Shown here piece after piece: positions 1 through 6,719 of a stretch of 11,777 bases of DNA (positions are counted from its first letter, which is position 1; each line of letters opens with the position of its first letter). The notes beneath the pieces were generated by a model that was not told where the DNA came from, did no database searches, and worked only from the letters and a program-made list of their open reading frames with translations. The translations under genes were made by a program, and so were the position numbers. The stretch lies in the NCBI GenBank assembly GCA_016281675.1, contig JAEEJD010000191.1, positions 1 to 11,777 on the forward strand, written 5' to 3'. The stretch comes from Lachnospiraceae bacterium. Lineage in GTDB: Bacteria; Bacillota_A; Clostridia; Lachnospirales; Lachnospiraceae.

Positions 1-972
1 GGGCGGATTCGTCGGATCACCTTCCACGGCCACTATGACATCTCTTGCGAAGTTTCTGATCTCCAAACTCTCGCTCGAATTCTCGGCGGCCTTCTTTGCG
101 ACATAATAAGGATTACGTCCCACGATCGGTCCGTACAGATAAACGTCTTCATCGGTCGAAGCTTTATGAAGCCTGATGTATCCTCTGAAGTATTTGTTGA
201 CATTATAGTCGACGATATCATAAAGAGAGTTGGCAAATACCGTCTTATCACCGTCGATCCTCAGCACATGATCGGCTCCACCCCTGACATAACAGGAAGC
301 CTTGAGGACAAGCTGATCCTCAAGCGTCATATGCTTTTTGCTTCCGGCGTTCCAGTTTCTCGAGAGTATATGAAGATGTCCGTACTCCTCAACGGAATAC
401 TCCGTAATGTTGTCGTCGTTCTTGAGTCCGTTTTCTTTGATATCCGTGAGGATGCTGAGCGAACATCTTATACCTCCGCTCTTTTCCTCCGTGGGCGGTT
501 TGATCGCAAATCCCTCGTATCCTAGTATGTTGTCAAATCCATCGAGCCTTCTTACCGAATACCTTGTAACTTCGATCGTCTCGGGTTCGCCGGTCTGTCC
601 GGTCTGGCCCGAAAATCCCCCTCCCTCGGGGCTCTCCTGCGTTACCCGCTTTATCACTTCCCATACGGCCATTCCGACGGGATAGCAATTCTCATCCGTG
701 ATCTCCTTGTTGTACCTGATCGCCGTGATAAACTTTGACGAAGGTTTTACCGTAACCTCGTATTCCCTTTCGTTTGATGTGGGAGAAAGCGCCACCGGTA
801 CACCGTCAAGCTCAATTCCCAGCTTATCATTGTCGTAACCGGAAGGAACCGTTATCTTTACGGTCGAGTTGTCCGCATAAGCGTTTATTACAAAAAAAAT
901 GCTGACAACGGCTACCATTGTCAGTAATATGAATACTTTTTTCAAGATTGTAAACGGCCTTGTTACACTCAT
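1..972 (-). CDS. Secreted protein of unknown function, 3' end outside window
   Basis: An open frame of 324 codons runs from the ATG at 972 to the window edge without a stop. It starts 1 base after the lipoprotein stop, with a GGGGA sequence 9 bases upstream as a possible ribosome binding site. Residues 11-33 form a signal peptide or anchor: KK, then a long hydrophobic core ending INAYA, with likely cleavage after Ala33. The mature part is probably beta-rich at first (about 37-110) and includes ENCYPVGMAVWEVIK (94-108). A Gly-rich stretch with a GQT repeat follows (117-129), then a Tyr-rich region holding YVRGGADH (228-235) and DVYLYGPIVGRNPYYVAKKA (276-295). Cysteines at 96, 170 and 227 are visible. 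I recognise no family. The continuous frame, signal peptide and operon spacing make it a real gene. It could be a cell-surface or polymer-associated protein; the function is not shown by the sequence. Confidence 0.85.
   Translation of the reverse strand, partial: MSVTRPFTILKKVFILLTMVAVVSIFFVINAYADNSTVKITVPSGYDNDKLGIELDGVPVALSPTSNEREYEVTVKPSSKFITAIRYNKEITDENCYPVGMAVWEVIKRVTQESPEGGGFSGQTGQTGEPETIEVTRYSVRRLDGFDNILGYEGFAIKPPTEEKSGGIRCSLSILTDIKENGLKNDDNITEYSVEEYGHLHILSRNWNAGSKKHMTLEDQLVLKASCYVRGGADHVLRIDGDKTVFANSLYDIVDYNVNKYFRGYIRLHKASTDEDVYLYGPIVGRNPYYVAKKAAENSSESLEIRNFARDVIVAVEGDPTNPP
590..607 (-). repeat. Two-copy 9-base tandem repeat inside a coding region
   Basis: Two adjacent copies of a 9-base unit differ at one base. 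On the minus strand they encode the GQT-GQT part of the Gly-rich linker in the secreted protein. The repeat keeps the reading frame. It is small and may be chance or a mild length-variable linker. Confidence 0.4.
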
Positions 973-973
973 T

Positions 974-1996
974 TCAGAAATCCCCGAATCCCATCTCCCC
1001 GGCTTTCGCAACCCAGGTCGCCGCATCCGCATTTTCGACGTACAGATAATTACTGCCGTCCTCGGCATACGCATACACGACGCCGGCAAAGCCTTCAGGC
1101 TGCTCCTCTTTTGTCTTTCCGGCATCATCAAACTCACCGCTGTATGTCACTTCACCTACCGTAACATCCAGGCGGTTTACATAATGCCCATCATTAATAT
1201 AGCCGTTAACAACAATTATGTCAACCCCTTCGGGATCAAACTGCCTGTAACAATACTTCCCTTCTGACTTTTTGTCCGCAACTTCGACACTTCCTACACT
1301 CACTCCTCCGAAAGATATATCGCACAGATACCTGACATCCTGAGATGTTATAACCGCGCGCGTCGCAAGCTGATCCGAGGAAACCTCGGCAAAAAGCGCA
1401 TCACCCGAATACTCCGTGTTCGACGTGAATGTTCCGTTATCAATATAGAAGCTCTTCTTCCAGTGATCCGATCCGATGATCTCTTTTGCCGCCTCCGGCG
1501 AAAAATCGCCCGATCCGCAATCCTTCAGTGCTTCTACAAGACTTGTCAAAAGTTCTCCCGCCTTGTCGTCATCGGCGTCGGTTATCCTAAGCGTCACGGA
1601 ACTTAACAGATTACCGTGCTCCTCGGTCGGATCCGTTCTGTAAAGCATGAACAGAGCTTCCCTCTGCGATACGGTATCTCCGGCCTTCCCGCAAAGATCC
1701 GCGTAGTCTTTGTACTCGTCCTCGGTCATCTTATAGTTTCCGGCAAACTCTTTGTATATTGCGATCCTGCGATCGTCATCCGCCGATGCGAGCGCATTCC
1801 TGTAATCTTCTTCCGTGACAAGAACCGTCTCTTTTTCCCCGGACGAAGCGACGCTTTCCTCGCCTGATGCTTCGGCAACACCCGACGCTTGTTCGGGCGC
1901 CTCTGCTTTGCCCGAACACGCCGACAGTATAAGCGAAAATCCGAGCATTACGGCCGCGATCCCTATAATATTTTTCTTTCGATTATCGATTCTCAT
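974..1996 (-). CDS. Putative lipoprotein of unknown function
   Basis: A 340-residue exported protein I do not recognise. Translation from the ATG at 1996 gives a basic N-region (RKK at 6-8), a hydrophobic core and a lipobox LSAC at 24-27, so Cys27 would be lipidated and the protein held on the outer face of the membrane. An earlier in-frame ATG at 2044 would add 16 polar residues before the signal and overlap the GT4 gene by 47 bases. The later start is preferred because it gives a textbook signal and the 1-base spacing seen elsewhere here. After the lipobox comes a low-complexity Ala/Ser/Glu linker (28-58). A probably helical, TPR-like acidic region follows (about 60-160). The last half is beta-rich with many Gly, Tyr and Val residues (about 178-322). 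No catalytic motif is evident. Its place at the end of the glycosyltransferase run suggests an envelope or polymer-related role. Confidence 0.82.
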   Translation of the reverse strand: MRIDNRKKNIIGIAAVMLGFSLILSACSGKAEAPEQASGVAEASGEESVASSGEKETVLVTEEDYRNALASADDDRRIAIYKEFAGNYKMTEDEYKDYADLCGKAGDTVSQREALFMLYRTDPTEEHGNLLSSVTLRITDADDDKAGELLTSLVEALKDCGSGDFSPEAAKEIIGSDHWKKSFYIDNGTFTSNTEYSGDALFAEVSSDQLATRAVITSQDVRYLCDISFGGVSVGSVEVADKKSEGKYCYRQFDPEGVDIIVVNGYINDGHYVNRLDVTVGEVTYSGEFDDAGKTKEEQPEGFAGVVYAYAEDGSNYLYVENADAATWVAKAGEMGFGDF

Positions 1997-1997
1997 T

Positions 1998-3128
1998 TTA
2001 CCCGAATATCGTGCGGTAGCCCGACTCTGCCACCGATCGTTCATTTACCGCGCTTATGTACTTTGTGCACTTTGCGCGTTTATCCGCCATCTGCTCTTCG
2101 CTCATATGATACAGTTCGTCGATGGCCCTTGCAAATGCGGCCTTGTCTTTGAGAGGACATACATAACCGCATCCGTTCTCGTCAAGATCCATCCACGGTG
2201 TTGTATCGCTTATTACCGGAATGCATCCGGCGGACAGACTCTCGGCAACAACGTGCCCGTAGTTCTCTCCGAGCGTCGGAAACATAAATGCATCATAGTT
2301 TGCAAATATCTCCGGAACACTCTCGCTGTCGGCCTCTCCCTTGTATTCCCATTCAAAGCCCGGACGTATCTTCTTAAGCTCATCAAGTTTTTGCGAACAT
2401 TCGCGAAGATAATCCGCATCCTCGCATGTACCGTATACATCAAGTCTTATCGCGTGATCATCATCGACTTTTCCGATCATGTCGGGAATGACTGTCAGAT
2501 TTTTCTTGCGTGAGATTCGCGAGATAAAGCACATTTTCAGAAGGCCTTCCTCTTTGATGCGCTTATGCTCGGTAAGGCCCCGTCTCGGAAGATCCGTAGC
2601 GATAACGCATACACTGTCTTTCCCGATAACGTTCTTCAGTTCCTTCTCCTCCCTTTCGGACGAGACGGACCAGGTAACGTATTCAAACAGACCTGCCATC
2701 TTCATATATCGGATGAACAGGCGCTTCTTAAATCCTTTTATCTTAAACGCTTTGGGAGAAAAAGACCCCATGGATGCGACAAACAGCGGCGCCGTGATTT
2801 TCCCCGCCTTCTTAAGTTTCATCGCGATACGGGCATAATCTCCGTACGGGCCGCACACATACACGACATCCGCATCCGCTGCCAATCTTTCGATATCTTC
2901 GGCGGTAAACGCTTTCGTGTACCAGACCTTTGCGGATCCGACCGTATTATATTCGCCCGCCGTGATGTCGGGGTACGGTCTGTCATCTCCGTGATCGCGG
3001 TCAAGGCACATGATCCGGAGATCGTATTCGCCGCCCATCCACTGCGTGAGGTTGACGATCGACCTTACCGGCCCGCCGTCACGGTATCCGGGCAGATATC
3101 TTCCCGTTATGATCAAAATCTTACGCAT
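1998..3128 (-). CDS. Glycosyltransferase family 4 (GT-B)
   Basis: A 376-residue GT-B glycosyltransferase, the third in the run. The N-terminal acceptor domain opens with ILIITGRYLPGYRDGGPVRS (4-23), where the Gly-Gly-Pro loop is typical. The C-terminal donor domain shows FISRISRKKNL (201-211), with the basic residues expected to bind the donor phosphates, and DVYGTCED (230-237). The E-X7-E motif is in PTLGENYGHVVAESLSAG (284-301; E288, E296), followed by PVISDTTPW (304-312). It is complete and shows no defect. It begins 2 bases after the GT2 stop, with a weak AGGGA-like site about 11 bases upstream. Its stop is 1 base from the lipoprotein start. It resembles GT4 enzymes of capsule and exopolysaccharide loci; the sugar it transfers is unknown. 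Confidence 0.94.
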   Translation of the reverse strand: MRKILIITGRYLPGYRDGGPVRSIVNLTQWMGGEYDLRIMCLDRDHGDDRPYPDITAGEYNTVGSAKVWYTKAFTAEDIERLAADADVVYVCGPYGDYARIAMKLKKAGKITAPLFVASMGSFSPKAFKIKGFKKRLFIRYMKMAGLFEYVTWSVSSEREEKELKNVIGKDSVCVIATDLPRRGLTEHKRIKEEGLLKMCFISRISRKKNLTVIPDMIGKVDDDHAIRLDVYGTCEDADYLRECSQKLDELKKIRPGFEWEYKGEADSESVPEIFANYDAFMFPTLGENYGHVVAESLSAGCIPVISDTTPWMDLDENGCGYVCPLKDKAAFARAIDELYHMSEEQMADKRAKCTKYISAVNERSVAESGYRTIFG

Positions 3129-3130
3129 AA

Positions 3131-3991
3131 TCAGAGTCGTCCCTGTTTCTCATTCTCGTATATCTTCGCGTCAACGAGAAATCGGTACCAGTATGCCTGC
3201 ATGAAGCAGAATATCTTTCCCTCCCTGCCGTCAAGAAATCCGAGACGGATGTAGTATCTGTAGAAATAATACGCATACGCCCTGAATCCGGCGGGTAGTC
3301 TGTAATATATCTTCCAGCGCAGGAACCTCTTGAACTTCGCCTTCGCGTCAAGAGCATGTTCGCCGCCGAGTCCGGTTGAACCCGAAAAAGCGAGGCTGTT
3401 GAAATAGTCCTGCATCTCTCTCGTGGAGTAATTGTTGTGCTTGTCTATCCATGCGGACAGCCCTTTGTCGTCATGATGCAGGCTGTCATGCCGTACTTCG
3501 ACGCTTCGGCCCTCATAGAGTACGCAGTGCTCGTCCATGCAGCGATCCTCGATGTTTCCTTTGCCGTATTTGAAGAGAAGGAGCTTTCGAAGCGGATACA
3601 CTCCGCCGTGACGGATCGCGCGCCCCATAAAGTTTACCTCAAATCTGACCACGATGCCGTTAACATCGGTGTCCTCGTTCTCGTTGCAAAGCTTGTCTAT
3701 CTCCGCCGCCGACTCTTTCGTCAGCTCCTCATCGGCGTCGATACGAAATACCCACTTTGTCGTGATATTCCCGTGCTCCATCCCGTAGAGAAACTGCTTC
3801 GCATAAAGGAACGGTTTGAGTTCGTTGACAAGAACATCTGCACCAAGATCCTTTGCGATCGATACCGTATCATCGGTGCTTCCCGAATCAACGACTATGA
3901 TCCTTCTGACTATCGGCTTTATCGACTCTATGCACTTTTTGATGTTTACTTCCTCATTCTTCGTCAGAATGATCGCAGTGATATCAGCCAT
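3131..3991 (-). CDS. Glycosyltransferase family 2 (WaaE/KdtX-like)
   Basis: A 286-residue GT-A inverting glycosyltransferase. Key elements are the N-terminal ITAIILTKNEE (4-14), VDSGSTDDT (34-42) and the metal-binding DxD in RIDADEEL (83-90). The acceptor-side motif is WIDKHNNYSTRE (181-192). The C-terminal aromatic/basic segment RLGFLDGREG (249-258) continues to YRFLVDAKIYE (269-279). That tail is usual for the WaaE-like branch, where it probably contacts the membrane. The gene begins 1 base after the preceding GT4 stop. Upstream are AAGGAG at 4010-4005, which is 13 bases from the ATG and rather far, and a nearer AGGA at 3999-3996. It probably adds a later sugar to the same lipid-linked glycan as its neighbours. 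Substrate is unknown; the family call is firm. Confidence 0.94.
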   Translation of the reverse strand: MADITAIILTKNEEVNIKKCIESIKPIVRRIIVVDSGSTDDTVSIAKDLGADVLVNELKPFLYAKQFLYGMEHGNITTKWVFRIDADEELTKESAAEIDKLCNENEDTDVNGIVVRFEVNFMGRAIRHGGVYPLRKLLLFKYGKGNIEDRCMDEHCVLYEGRSVEVRHDSLHHDDKGLSAWIDKHNNYSTREMQDYFNSLAFSGSTGLGGEHALDAKAKFKRFLRWKIYYRLPAGFRAYAYYFYRYYIRLGFLDGREGKIFCFMQAYWYRFLVDAKIYENEKQGRL

Positions 3992-3992
3992 T

Positions 3993-5183
3993 TTATCCTA
4001 CGCACTCCTTCAGCATCTTCTCTATCAGATCGATATGACGCGTCTTCGTGAAATGTTCATCGTAATAGCTTCGTGAAGCCTCGCCCATACGGCGAAAATC
4101 ACCCGACTTGGCCATTTTGTCCGCGATATCGGCAAGCGCCTTCTCATCCTCTGCCGGCGCACACATGCCGCATCCGCTCTCGTCAACGACCGCTTTTGTC
4201 TCTCCGTTTGCCGCCGCTATGACCGCCCTGCCCGCTGCCATATAAGACTGGATCTTACCCGGAAGCGTATAGCTTATAAGATCGTTATCGGCAAGCGTTA
4301 CTATCATCGCATCAGCCATCGCATAAAACTTCGGCATACTCTCAACCGGAAGCCTGCCATAGAACGTAACCTTATCATTAAGATTCATATCGTCACACAG
4401 TTTCTTGCATTCATCGAGTGCAAAACCGTCTCCGACGATATGCCATCTGATCCTTTCGTCGCGTACGAGCGCAGCCGCTTTGATGATCGTATCCACACTC
4501 TGCATGTTTCCGACATTTCCGGCAAACACGTAATCGATGTTATCCGTCTCTTCCTTTGCGGCAACATCGGAAAACAACTCATCCGCAAACTGCGGTATAT
4601 GGACATACTTGCCCGAACCGATCCCGAGTTCTTCCCTGAAGTACGTCTCAAACATTCGGGATGTATAACCCGTCACATTCGCTCCCTTATAGATGCGTAT
4701 GCTTACGGATCTCATGAATCTGTAGAACATGCTGTTCTTATCGATCCCGAGACTCGCCAGACTTGCCGGCCAAAGATCGAGGCAGTAAAGAGCGAGGTTC
4801 TTCGTTCTTCCGAACCACTTTGCCACATACGCGGGTATGGCCATCAGGACCGGAGATAACTGATAGACGAATATCACATCAAAGTCCTTCTTCATGAATA
4901 GGGCCTTAATGCATCCGTGCCACACGAAGGACACATAGTTGCGTGCAAGTCCGACTTTGCCGGGGGTCCTCGGACGCTCCTTGACGCGGATTATATGCAC
5001 ACCGTTTACCGTTTCGTCTCTGTGCTCTTTGGCCTTGTATTCCTCCGGGATAACACCCATCGGGTAATTGGGAAGTCCCGTAAGAACGGTTACATCGTGT
5101 CCGCGCCTTACAAGTTCTTCACAGACCTCATGTATCCTGAACGGTTCCGGATGATAATACTGACATACTACCAATATCTTCAT
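3993..5183 (-). CDS. Glycosyltransferase family 4 (WbuB-like)
   Basis: A 396-residue GT-B glycosyltransferase that probably adds a sugar to the lipid-linked intermediate at the cytoplasmic membrane. The N-terminus MKILVVCQYYHPEP and TGLPNYPMG (35-43) are typical of the WbuB (L-FucNAc transferase) group of GT4. LDLWPASL (135-142) is another family motif. The C-terminal donor domain begins near FAGNVGNMQSVDTII (220-234), with HIVGDG (248-253), FYGRLP (274-279) and the donor-binding loop LPGKIQSYMAAGRAVIA (307-323). The length is normal. It starts with an ATGA overlap with the SDR stop, and no clear Shine-Dalgarno is seen, so it is probably translated by coupling. WbuB-like enzymes are often found beside a phosphoglycosyl transferase and a deoxy-amino-sugar SDR, which matches this layout and suggests it adds the second sugar. 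The donor sugar cannot be read from sequence. Confidence 0.94.
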   Translation of the reverse strand: MKILVVCQYYHPEPFRIHEVCEELVRRGHDVTVLTGLPNYPMGVIPEEYKAKEHRDETVNGVHIIRVKERPRTPGKVGLARNYVSFVWHGCIKALFMKKDFDVIFVYQLSPVLMAIPAYVAKWFGRTKNLALYCLDLWPASLASLGIDKNSMFYRFMRSVSIRIYKGANVTGYTSRMFETYFREELGIGSGKYVHIPQFADELFSDVAAKEETDNIDYVFAGNVGNMQSVDTIIKAAALVRDERIRWHIVGDGFALDECKKLCDDMNLNDKVTFYGRLPVESMPKFYAMADAMIVTLADNDLISYTLPGKIQSYMAAGRAVIAAANGETKAVVDESGCGMCAPAEDEKALADIADKMAKSGDFRRMGEASRSYYDEHFTKTRHIDLIEKMLKECVG

Positions 5184-6124
5184 TGTCTGTCGTCACGCTT
5201 TTCTTTCTTGCCCTTCGCTTCCAGGTACTCTCTTACCTCATCGCCTATGGCACTTCGAAACGTCCTCGGGTCGTATCCGAAATCACGCGAAGCCTCCTCG
5301 TGAGGATACACTCTCGGCTCGCACAGCCTCTGGACTTTTTCGCGAAGGTCTATCTTTCCTATCGATACGAGATAGAAAAACCATGCACCCGCATAGGCAA
5401 TCGGGAACGGGACACTTACAAACCGCATTCTCTTCGACAGATATGCACCCATTTCGATCAGCATATCCCGAAGCGTTATCTCCTCTCCGCCCGAGAGAAT
5501 ATAATCGTGTCCGCCCGTTATCTTCTCGCTCACAAGAACATCGTAATAAGCCTTTCCGAGATCGGCGAAATGAACCGGCTGAAGTTCGTACTCGGCATTG
5601 TTGACAACCGGCATGAACGGGAGCTTATCAACCATCCTTATAAACGATGCCACGTTATGATCGTTTATCGTTCCGTATATCATCGTCGGACGAAGTATCG
5701 TCAGAATTATATTTTTGCTCTTCGACATCATGTATACGAAATCGTCTATGTTCCTGTATTCCTCACCGGCCTCTTTGTACTTGGAATAGATGCCTGTGGT
5801 GTGAACGCATATCATCCTTCTGACAAAGTTGTTTGCCGCCGCATGTACTATCTGTCTCGACCAGTGGATCCCGGCTATATGAACGATCGTATCGACACCG
5901 AGGAATGCCTCTCCGAGAAACAGTTCATCCTCCAGATCGCCGTACATACACTGGACATCAAAAGAGGGAAGGATATCTTTATCCCTCTCCCGTTCTTTGT
6001 GAAGAAGAAGCCGTATCCCTCCGGGAAACATCTTCCTGATCTTCTCCTGATTCTGTTCCAGGCGGTAGGCAAATGCCTGTCCCGATTTGCCGGTTATCCC
6101 GGTTATGGCCAGTATCTCATCCAT
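5180..6124 (-). CDS. NAD(P)-dependent epimerase/dehydratase family protein (extended SDR)
   Basis: A 314-residue Rossmann-fold sugar-nucleotide enzyme. The N-terminal cofactor motif is GxxGxxG (residues 9-15, GITGKSG). An acidic GDL turn (62-64) and the VHIAG strand (81-85) follow. The catalytic YxxxK pair is Tyr131/Lys135, with a likely Thr in HTTGIYS (108-114), then LRPTMIYG (144-151), a usual SDR motif. It is not flagged by any defect. Its position directly after the phosphoglycosyl transferase resembles pairs in which a reductase (WbpV type) makes UDP-QuiNAc or a related 2,6-dideoxy sugar for the transferase; this is context only, and a 4-epimerase is equally possible. A hydrophobic stretch at about 236-255 may associate with the membrane or may just be a buried helix. 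The highly charged C-terminus (KGKKEKRDDRQ) is probably disordered. It overlaps the transferase by 8 bases and the next gene by 4. Fold confidence is high and exact reaction confidence low. Confidence 0.9.
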   Translation of the reverse strand: MDEILAITGITGKSGQAFAYRLEQNQEKIRKMFPGGIRLLLHKERERDKDILPSFDVQCMYGDLEDELFLGEAFLGVDTIVHIAGIHWSRQIVHAAANNFVRRMICVHTTGIYSKYKEAGEEYRNIDDFVYMMSKSKNIILTILRPTMIYGTINDHNVASFIRMVDKLPFMPVVNNAEYELQPVHFADLGKAYYDVLVSEKITGGHDYILSGGEEITLRDMLIEMGAYLSKRMRFVSVPFPIAYAGAWFFYLVSIGKIDLREKVQRLCEPRVYPHEEASRDFGYDPRTFRSAIGDEVREYLEAKGKKEKRDDRQ

Positions 6125-6719
6125 TCTTCGGTCCCCCTTCGCTCACGCCCTCTGCCTTTGCCACCGCAAAGAACGTTCCGAAAAAGCACTTTAAATCGAA
6201 CGCAAAACTTAATTTTTTGACATACTCGCCGTCATATGCCGCCTTGACGTCGATCGGAAGTTCATCTCTTCCGTTTATCTGAGCCCATCCGGTAAGTCCC
6301 GGCTTCACGTCGTTCGCACCGTACTTGTCCCGCTCATCGAGAAGATCATACTGATTCCACAGAGCGGGGCGCGGTCCGACAAAACTCATCTGTCCGGCAA
6401 ATATGTTGAAAAGCTGGGGTATCTCATCGATAGAATATTTCCTGATCGCCTCCTGAAAAGGTGACAGGAGCGATGCGGCGTTCTTGAGTTCATGTGTCGG
6501 TGTATCCTTCGGCGCACTCACCGGCATCGAACGGAACTTTATTATCATGAAATGGGATCTGTGTATCCCGACACGTTTCTGTTTGAAGAACACCGGTCCC
6601 GGTGAGTCGATCTTGATCATCACGGCGACAACGAGCATCGGTATCGCGGCAACTATGATACCTATCCCCGACAGTACGATATCGATGATCCTCTTAATGA
6701 CGTTTTTGTAAATGCTCAT
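6117..6719 (-). CDS. Monotopic phosphoglycosyl transferase (bacterial sugar transferase)
   Basis: This enzyme starts glycan synthesis on the cytoplasmic face of the membrane by moving a sugar-1-phosphate from a nucleotide sugar to undecaprenyl phosphate. At 200 residues it matches the small PglC/WbpL-replacing type, not the large WbaP/WcaJ type with extra membrane helices. Residues 8-36 form the hydrophobic re-entrant helix, followed by SPGP (39-42), KQKRVG (46-51) and KFRSM (61-65). The Asp-Glu catalytic dyad is in SIDEIPQL (96-103; D98, E99), followed by SFVGPRP (112-118) and [13 protein letters not shown] (139-151). The start overlaps the uvrA stop as ATGA, with only a weak GGGA-like upstream site. 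The stop overlaps the SDR gene by 8 bases. The family is certain. The sugar is unknown; the adjacent SDR suggests a UDP-linked deoxy-amino sugar such as QuiNAc, FucNAc or a relative, which is an inference. Confidence 0.96.
   Translation of the reverse strand: MSIYKNVIKRIIDIVLSGIGIIVAAIPMLVVAVMIKIDSPGPVFFKQKRVGIHRSHFMIIKFRSMPVSAPKDTPTHELKNAASLLSPFQEAIRKYSIDEIPQLFNIFAGQMSFVGPRPALWNQYDLLDERDKYGANDVKPGLTGWAQINGRDELPIDVKAAYDGEYVKKLSFAFDLKCFFGTFFAVAKAEGVSEGGPKNG
6133..6139 (-). promoter_or_regulatory. Ribosome binding site for the SDR gene
   Basis: The minus strand reads AAGGGGG, ending 8 bases before the ATG at 6124. It lies inside the 3' end of the sugar-transferase gene. It supports the start at 6124 over the second ATG at 6120, which is in a different frame. 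Confidence 0.6.

Noticed and set aside
33..251. Short minus-strand frame of 72 codons
   Set aside because: It is out of frame inside the secreted-protein gene, whose own frame is open from 972 to the window edge and carries a signal peptide.
1997..2044. Upstream ATG at 2044 as the start of the lipoprotein
   Set aside because: It would put 16 polar residues before the signal peptide and overlap the GT4 gene by 47 bases, with no better ribosome binding site. The start at 1996 fits the lipobox and the operon spacing.
1815..2513. Open frame of 232 codons on the plus strand
   Set aside because: It is antisense across the lipoprotein signal region and the end of a glycosyltransferase; no domain or ribosome binding site supports it.
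5183..6220. Open frame of 345 codons on the plus strand
   Set aside because: It runs antisense to the SDR gene and the end of the sugar transferase, both with intact family motifs. The predicted product looks like scrambled sequence.
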